Shown one piece after another: positions 58,020 through 64,000 of a stretch of 64,000 nt of DNA. A program made the position numbers and the translations under genes. The first letter of the stretch is position 1. Each line of letters starts with the position of its first letter. The stretch is taken from the NCBI GenBank assembly GCA_911728435.2, contig OU452209.1:13064869-13128868 (forward strand), written 5' to 3'. Under the pieces are notes generated by a model that worked only from the letters and a program-made list of their open reading frames with translations, was not told the origin of the DNA and made no database searches. The DNA comes from Apoderus coryli. Taxonomy: Eukaryota > Arthropoda > Insecta > Coleoptera > Attelabidae.

Positions 58020-59250
58020 AATATTCCATAAAAGAATTGGTTCACACAGGCGTTCGAAAATAGTCTAAAAAAAGGGTCAAAAACGAAAACAAAATGTTTT
58101 CCAAATATACCAGAAACATTGGCTAATTATATTATATAGCTTTTATTTACATAGGCGTCCGTAAATAGTAGAAAAGAGGCTAAATTAAAAAATATTTAAA
58201 ATGTAAAAATTTTTATATTTAACTAGTTGAATTGGTGTTAAAAATACACGAAAAAAAATTAATGTACCATAGCCGACGATGAAAATTCTATAATAAGGTC
58301 AGAAAAAATTTGTATCCGTGATAACTCAAAAACCACTTAACGGATTTTAACCACATTTGGTATGAAAATACTACAGGATATTTATAGCTGGTGATTAATA
58401 TTGAAGAGGGTTCAAAAATTAACAAAATCATAGTTCTTAAACTTATGCAAAATATTGAATAATTTTTTGTGCGTTTAATTAAATATAACCTCAAGTATTT
58501 AACCTAGACAATTAGACCACATTGACATTCGAAAAAAGTGTAAAATGGGGTAAAAAAGTTAGAAAAAAACGTATTTCTTAAACATAACAGAAATATTGAC
58601 TAGTTATTTATAGATTTGATAGAATATACCCTATAAAATGTCTTAAAAATAACTTGTTTCCATAGGCGTTCGTAAATAGTGTAAAAGGGGTCAAAATAAA
58701 AAAAATATTTTGCTGTGAATTTTCTTGATTTTAGGTCAGGATTTTATAAGATTTTATCTACCACAAAAAAAAAATGATCGAAACGTCATACTAAATTGTT
58801 ACAATATTATGTGGAAGTTAAAATTTAAGAAAATCCTGAGCTAAAATCAAGAAAATTCACAGCAAAATATAATAAAGAAAAGGTCAAAGAAAAATAAAAA
58901 TTAATTATTAAATAAAAAAATATATACTTGCTAAACTTATTCGAAATACTGAATAATTTTTCATAGTTATGATAGAATATAACCTAAAAAATGTTACACA
59001 AATGAACTGGTTCACACAGGCGTTCAAAAATAGTGTAAAAAATGGTCAAAAACGAAAAAAAAAAATTCCCGAAATATAACAGAAAAATTGGCTAATTATA
59101 TATAGCTTTGATATAAGATAACCTACAACATGCAGGATCACAATTTTGTTTTCATAAGCGTTCCTCTATACCTAGTAGAAAAGGGGACAAAATAAATTTC
59201 ATAATAAAACTAAAAAAACAAGTATTTTACGTACAAGAACTTGGCCTAGA
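58020..59250. repeat. AT-rich degenerate tandem repeat
   Basis: The block (A/C)ATAGGCGTTCGTAAATAGT, followed by a GTAAAAGGGGTCAAAA segment and a TTGGCTAATTATATATAG segment, recurs at about 58047, 58153, 58666, 59018 and 59158. Spacing is near 105-140 bp where units are adjacent. Single units also occur at about 60990 and 61688. It is a decayed minisatellite or a multi-copy element array. Confidence 0.65.
58705..58870. repeat. 166-bp foldback with 29-bp perfect arms
   Basis: Arms 58705-58733 and 58842-58870 are exact reverse complements (ATATTTTGCTGTGAATTTTC...). They sit inside the degenerate array and look like a small foldback element inserted into a monomer. Confidence 0.85.
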
Positions 59251-59254
59251 AGAG

Positions 59255-60290
59255 CTGACATATGAAATATGTACCTACGTATAAATAGTGCCTCCAAAGA
59301 CAAGAAAAAGAAACAAAACCCGATACTTAAAAAAAAATAGCTAATGTCGAAAACAAAAAAAATATTTATAAATTTTAGATAAATGACAAAAAGCTCATAA
59401 AATTATTACTTAAATATGGAGAGCTATTCGTGCCTCGAGGGCAACAGTATATTTTTTTTGTCAGAGAGGATAGTTTATTGTGAAGTAAAATGCTACCACT
59501 GTAACCATAGTTAAGAAGACGAAAACTAATTCTTTCCATTTGAAAGAAAAAAAAGTTATGGCGACTGGGGGGTAATGTTCATCTCAAAAAAAGCGCTTCA
59601 TTAGGAGGCTTTTTAGGTGTTTTTTGCGTTTGCACAGGAAATAAATAGGAAACAAGAATTTTATTAATATATATAAAAACCATTACTGAGCACACCCTGT
59701 GTGGTCAAAATATCTATAAACTGTAGCGAGCTTTTTGCCAAATCGTCTATCGCAGACAGAAAAAGTAACATCAAAGCGTAATCAAGCCAATACTCATCGC
59801 CTGTGACATAAATCATCAAACCAAAAAACAGTATTTTTGTGAAAACACACATCAACCCACGGTTACAGAGATATACGTGAAACCATGGCTGACCATCGAC
59901 GTTTTTATGGTGTGAGTCAGTATATTTGTATTTCTAGGACAGATAAATGTTCATAAAGCCTCAAAACCAGCAAAAGAGGAAAAACGATGTGTTATCTGCA
60001 GTTTTTTTCAAGTCAATATTTTTGTAAAGAGAAAAAGTTTGTATAAGTAGACTATGCGGGGAACTTTACCCTGCATATCAAAAATCCCATAAATAATACC
60101 GGTTGTATTTTGAGAAGATTCTATTTTCGAACTACAAAATAACAACAAATAAAATTCTAATAAAAGAAAAACCATTTCTGTACATAGATGTTTTTGTAAA
60201 AATGGCAAGTTTTATTATCTTATGAACTTAAGTACAAATTTGTTGCCCGTTTTACGTTTTGTTTCTCTTATGCGTTCTTTTTTATCTTTA
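59255..60290. other. No recognisable gene
   Basis: AT-rich spacer with no recognisable relics. Confidence 0.4.
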
Positions 60291-60293
60291 TTG

Positions 60294-60334
60294 TAGGACT
60301 GATTATGGCTTGTTGAGCCGAAACTAGTTTCCTA
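60294..60334 (+). ncRNA. Hammerhead motif with core substitution
   Basis: Stem I TAGGA/TCCTA (5 bp), stem II GGCT/AGCC, GAAA, and C(UA)G-U all fold well. The core reads CTGATTA, so the essential G8 is U and activity is not expected. The downstream AAAGATTTTGTGGAGTTGAC resembles the other PLE-type tails. Confidence 0.65.
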
Positions 60335-60339
60335 TTTCA

Positions 60340-61335
60340 TAATTAAATTAAAGATTTTGTGGAGTTGACTTTGAAAGTTTTTGTTTGTTTTCTTTTATTT
60401 GAAACTGACGCTTCACTTTGATGATATAATTTATTTCGTTTAAATGAAATTCTAATACTTTGTATTTTATATGGAGGCTATTAGTTTCGAGATTATTTAT
60501 TTATTTATATAATAACCTAAAAAAATATGTAATCCATTTTGGAGTGAAGTGTATTTTCAATTGTACAGAATTAAAAGACGAACGGTTTTGAATAGGAATT
60601 AATTATTAGACATGTTTGGGTTTGGATACCAGATTCCACCATCAGTAACTTAGTACGAGAGGTTAATAAACGAACAAATACAAAGGACAACAGCCTCATC
60701 GTACTAGGACAGTGCATCGCACTAATCAAAACCTGAAACTACAGAGAGCATCAAGAAAATACTACTTATAAGACACTGACATGATAATGCAGGAACCAAA
60801 AACACAATAATATATTAATGATGTAAGAATAAATAAAACTAAAATTGTAAAATTAAACTTTGCAACTAGGTACACATCTTCTTTTTCTTTTTGTCTTCTT
60901 TATAATTAGAATAAATTAGAACATTGCTCTTGTGGAGATAGACTTCGTCATTTATTTCTGTAAAAATTGACCTAAAAATGTCACATAGAAGAATTGGTTC
61001 ACACATAGTGTAAAAAGGGGTCACAAATAAAAAAAATCGGTTGTGTCACCCCAAAACTTTCCCGACAAGGACAAGGAATTTTAATAATGATTATTATTAT
61101 GATTGTATTCTTTTCATTATTTCCAGTAAACTAACGTAACAAACTACTTTATTCAAAAATAAAAAATGAAAATTGCCCGAGCTGCTTTATCAAATTACTT
61201 TATTATATTCTAATAAGTGTTTTAGGATCCAACTACCTAACTGGTGAAATTTTAAACTGCAAAGCAGATAAAAAATGCTTTAAAATGATCGCCCACTACT
61301 GTCTGTATGTAGTCTACGACGATAACGGCCAAACA
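60340..61335. other. No recognisable gene
   Basis: AT-rich spacer. It includes one outlying monomer of the 58-59 kb repeat (about 60990). Confidence 0.4.
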
Positions 61336-61340
61336 CTTTG

Positions 61341-61407
61341 ACCAATTGAGCTAAATTTTGGGCTAGGACTCCGTCAAACTCATACCCCAAAATTTAGCTC
61401 AATTGGT
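61341..61407. repeat. 22-bp perfect hairpin
   Basis: ACCAATTGAGCTAAATTTTG... at 61341-61362 pairs exactly with 61386-61407 over a 23-nt loop, with weaker pairing extending outward. It could be a small MITE core or a structured RNA element. Confidence 0.75.
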
Positions 61408-61409
61408 TA

Positions 61410-62180
61410 AAGCGTTTAGGCGATTTCGTGGAAGAATACATACAGACACACAGAAAGACAGTTTTCCATCTGGAAATGGTCTTAATCGTCTCAAGGAGCT
61501 TCAAAATGGTTATGTCAGTCTTTATCTCAATTTTTTTTAGCCCGTTCACAATAATTTCCCTTTGCGGGAAAGTAAAAATAAATATACATATTCCACAAAC
61601 ATATCAGAAAAATTGGCTAATTACATAATTTAGTTTTGACATAAGATAACCTACAAAATGTAGCATAAAAAAACTTGTTTTCATAGGCGTTCATAAAAAA
61701 TAAATGGTCAAAACAAATATTAGCCTGTAAAAATGATACCTTTAGCCTTTGAAGTAGTTGAATTTGTGTTAAAAATAGACGACAAAAAATGTACGTACCA
61801 TAGGCGAACCACTGAGATGAGTGCGTTTTGGGCAATTCAACCGCAAATACCTCTATAGCCCTTGAATTTAGGTGAATTTTATAGGATATCAAATATATAA
61901 AATCTCAAGGGGATTAAAACAAAATTAATAGTATAATACATTCCTGTCAAGTCATGACACCGGCAACTTAACTGACAACGGTCGCTTCTTTCAAAAAAAA
62001 AAAAAAAAATTAAATTGTATCGAATTAATGCGTGAATTTTAGTTAGTCTTGTATAAGTTTCATTCGTAAATCCCAAACGGTACTTGGGAGACCAGCATTA
62101 TGTGCTCCCTACCCATTGGCTCTTATATCGGAATGCCTGATACCAAACCTGTTATTAGTGGGTACGTTTGATTACTATGA
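61410..62180. other. No recognisable gene
   Basis: AT-rich spacer. It contains one outlying repeat monomer at about 61688. Confidence 0.4.
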
Positions 62181-62184
62181 AGGC

Positions 62185-63405
62185 TTATGAAAGCTATTAA
62201 TAGCTACATTGTAAATATTAAAATGTACCTATTAATATCGATTCAAGGCGTCGAGTATGACAAATTTGTACTCTCATCGGGAGTCCCTCAGGGAAGCAGG
62301 CTAGGTCCTCTTCTGTTTCTCACATTCATAGATGACAGAGCAGCAGTGGTGAAGTCTAGTATATGCTATTTGTTTGCTGATGATATGAAAATTTACAAAC
62401 CAATTACAATTTTGCGCGACTGTGTTGAACTTCAAAAGGACTTAGACTCTCTCTACAAATAGTCCATTCAAAATCGTTTAAGTACCTTTTAATATACCAA
62501 AATGTAAAATTATGACCTATCACTATATAAAAACACCCATACAATTCTCATACTCGATGAACAATTACATATTAGGTATGTACAACTGATTTAATTAAAG
62601 ACCTGGGGGTGTTATTTGACACAAGACTGACATTCGCAGACCACATTATCCTGATAACAAACGCATCCTATTGAAATCTTGGATTTTTGTTAAAAAACAC
62701 AATTGAGTTTAAAAATAAGAAAATCTTGGTTTTGCTTTATAAGGCGTTTGTACGTTCAAAACTGTAGTAGTGTGCTGTTACTTAATTAATGCTTGAGAGA
62801 GTACAAAGAAAGTTTGTCAGACAGGCAGATTTTCAATTGTATAATCAACACACCTCCGACTATCATGTGAATCTAGGAAATTATAATGTGATGTCACTTA
62901 GTAATAGAAGGACTTTGCAGGGAATACTGTATTTATTTAAAATTATTGATAGTACGATATTTGATAATATTGCATTAGAGAACCTGCGTATCTCAGTACC
63001 TCGTCAAGGATTCGCATGAAATATAATTTAACTTTTAGTCTGGAAACTCATAGGACAAACTATCAATACAGAACACCAATTTCGATGATGACAAGAAATT
63101 ATAATGTGGTGCAAAATTGCTGCGACATTTTTTATGACAGTTTAAAAAAATTCAGGAAATCAATTATCTCTGAATTAATTTCAGGATAATTCGATAACTA
63201 CAAAATGATTTTTTCGATATTTCTTTTTTGTTTTTGTTTAGTTTTTTCATATATATCTTTAGTTTTAAGTTTTGTTCTTTGGTTTTTTTGTTGGTAAGAT
63301 TGTATGTTGTTATTGTTATAATATTGTTCTTGTAAGCAAACTTTATAACTGGGTCATATTATGACCTGTGTAACTTGATGCAAATGAATAAAAAGATATA
63401 TATAT
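62185..63405 (+). pseudogene. LINE RT to 3' tail
   Basis: FVLSSGVPQGSRLGPLLFLT, then FIDD and ICYLFADDMKIYKP (catalytic ADD), LQKDLDSLY, a frame-shifted PKCKIM, GVLFDTRLTFADH-like remains and LERVQRKFVRQADFQL. Then NRRTLQGILYLFKII, LRISVPRQG, and in another frame NYQYRTPISMMTRNYN, the LINE C-terminus. The first-Asp part of the RT is missing, so the copy is 5' truncated. A 3' UTR ends near 63405 in GATATATATATAT. Many lesions. Confidence 0.78.
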
Positions 63406-63409
63406 ATCC

Positions 63410-63935
63410 ATCCAAGTAGTAAATTAATTCCAGGAATATATCCAACCACGTATCGTCTGACTTCAAATTGCATTTTAATTACATTTTTATAATATCTCAT
63501 TTTAATTTCTGCTTTCCGCATCAAAAGCAACAAAAAATAAAAAATAACATCAAATCTAATATAATTTTCCACCTCTCCTGTAGAGCTCCATACTAGCCAT
63601 TTCACAGAGACTGCTGCAACGAACTCTTGCTCCTCGTTTTCACATGACCTAAAACCACAGTGAAATTCCACGTCGAAAGGTTGAAGAGCTAGAAATTACT
63701 TTAATACAATGAGTTGTAAACTTGTGGGAATTGTACATACAGTAAATGTACTGTGATGTGATATATATGATGATATACAAGACAGTAAAGTATATAAAAG
63801 GACTGGTAATATGAGTTGGATGTTCCATACGAGGATGCTTTTTTAAATCCGAGGAATGAGGTCAGACGTTTCGAACGCTAGATACTGATTATTCGGACCT
63901 CATTACGATCCTAATACAACGCAATATCGAATCAG
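63410..63935. other. No recognisable gene
   Basis: AT-rich spacer with no supported feature. Confidence 0.4.
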
Positions 63936-63939
63936 AATT

Positions 63940-64000
63940 AATGCTGAAATCAACGTCTGAGATGGGTTGGCCACGTACAGAGACTCCATGAAGAAAGGTT
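63940..64000 (+). pseudogene. RTE-like LINE C-terminal fragment (runs off edge)
   Basis: NQRLRWVGHVQRLHEER matches the R-L-R-W-x-G-H-V-x-R-x segment near the end of RTE-like LINE proteins. It is cut by the window end. Confidence 0.45.

Noticed and set aside
60640..60665. CTTAGTACGAGAGG resembles the sarcin/ricin loop of 28S rRNA
   Set aside because: Only about 14 nt match and the flanks do not resemble 28S rRNA.
63860..63910. Minus-strand GAGGTC...CGAAAC...GACCTC looks like a ninth hammerhead
   Set aside because: Stem I pairs, but the CUGANGA core is absent (CGAATAA) and stem II does not form.

Overview
This is an AT-rich eukaryotic window that by eye holds no host gene. Almost everything with coding signal is transposable-element debris, and the mix is typical of an arthropod: Penelope-like elements (PLEs), Jockey/CR1-like and RTE-type LINEs, Tc1/mariner, hAT-like, piggyBac-like and Crypton-like elements, and hammerhead-bearing tails. 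An insect is most likely. A beetle is possible, but that is a guess from the repeat mix. No tRNA gene, rRNA gene or CRISPR array is supported.

Layout. 0-9 kb: a mariner-type MITE (1.2-1.8 kb), copy A of a long inverted dispersed repeat (3.5-5.2 kb), an orphan two-ORF stretch (5.1-5.8 kb), a Crypton-like tyrosine recombinase relic (6.2-7.3 kb, with a fragment of a relative at 3.1-3.3 kb), and two hammerhead-like tails. 9.0-11.1 kb: a 2.08 kb element bounded by 32-bp perfect inverted repeats. It carries a spliced, internally deleted gene of an arthropod-expanded unknown family and sits inside the 3' part of a LINE (8.85-9.0 and 11.08-11.77 kb). 11.8-25.4 kb: mostly unassignable DNA with LINE relics, one PLE tail and a deleted mariner. 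25.47-30.23 kb: a young PLE insertion made of one intact 810-codon copy and one truncated, almost identical copy head to head, all inside one 14-bp target duplication. 31.07-34.05 kb: copy B of the dispersed repeat, itself holding a hammerhead palindrome. 34.16-36.27 kb: a mariner-like element with inverted repeats of about 0.5 kb. 39-49 kb: a dense graveyard of Tc1, mariner and LINE pieces with a CpG-rich palindrome unit. 49.8-52.8 kb: a hAT-like shell with an 8-bp duplication that contains a LINE. 53.5-64 kb: Tc1, piggyBac-like and LINE relics plus an AT-rich degenerate tandem repeat.

How the parts relate. Several insertions can be ordered: LINE, then the 32-bp-TIR element; dispersed repeat B, then the hammerhead palindrome; hAT-like shell around a LINE. 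The PLE is the only element with an intact full-length ORF and is the youngest insertion visible. Two points deserve most attention. One is the TIR-bounded spliced gene at 9-11 kb, which may show that its uncharacterised protein family is a transposase. The other is the recurrence of hammerhead ribozyme motifs, at least three loci of which fold correctly in all three stems.
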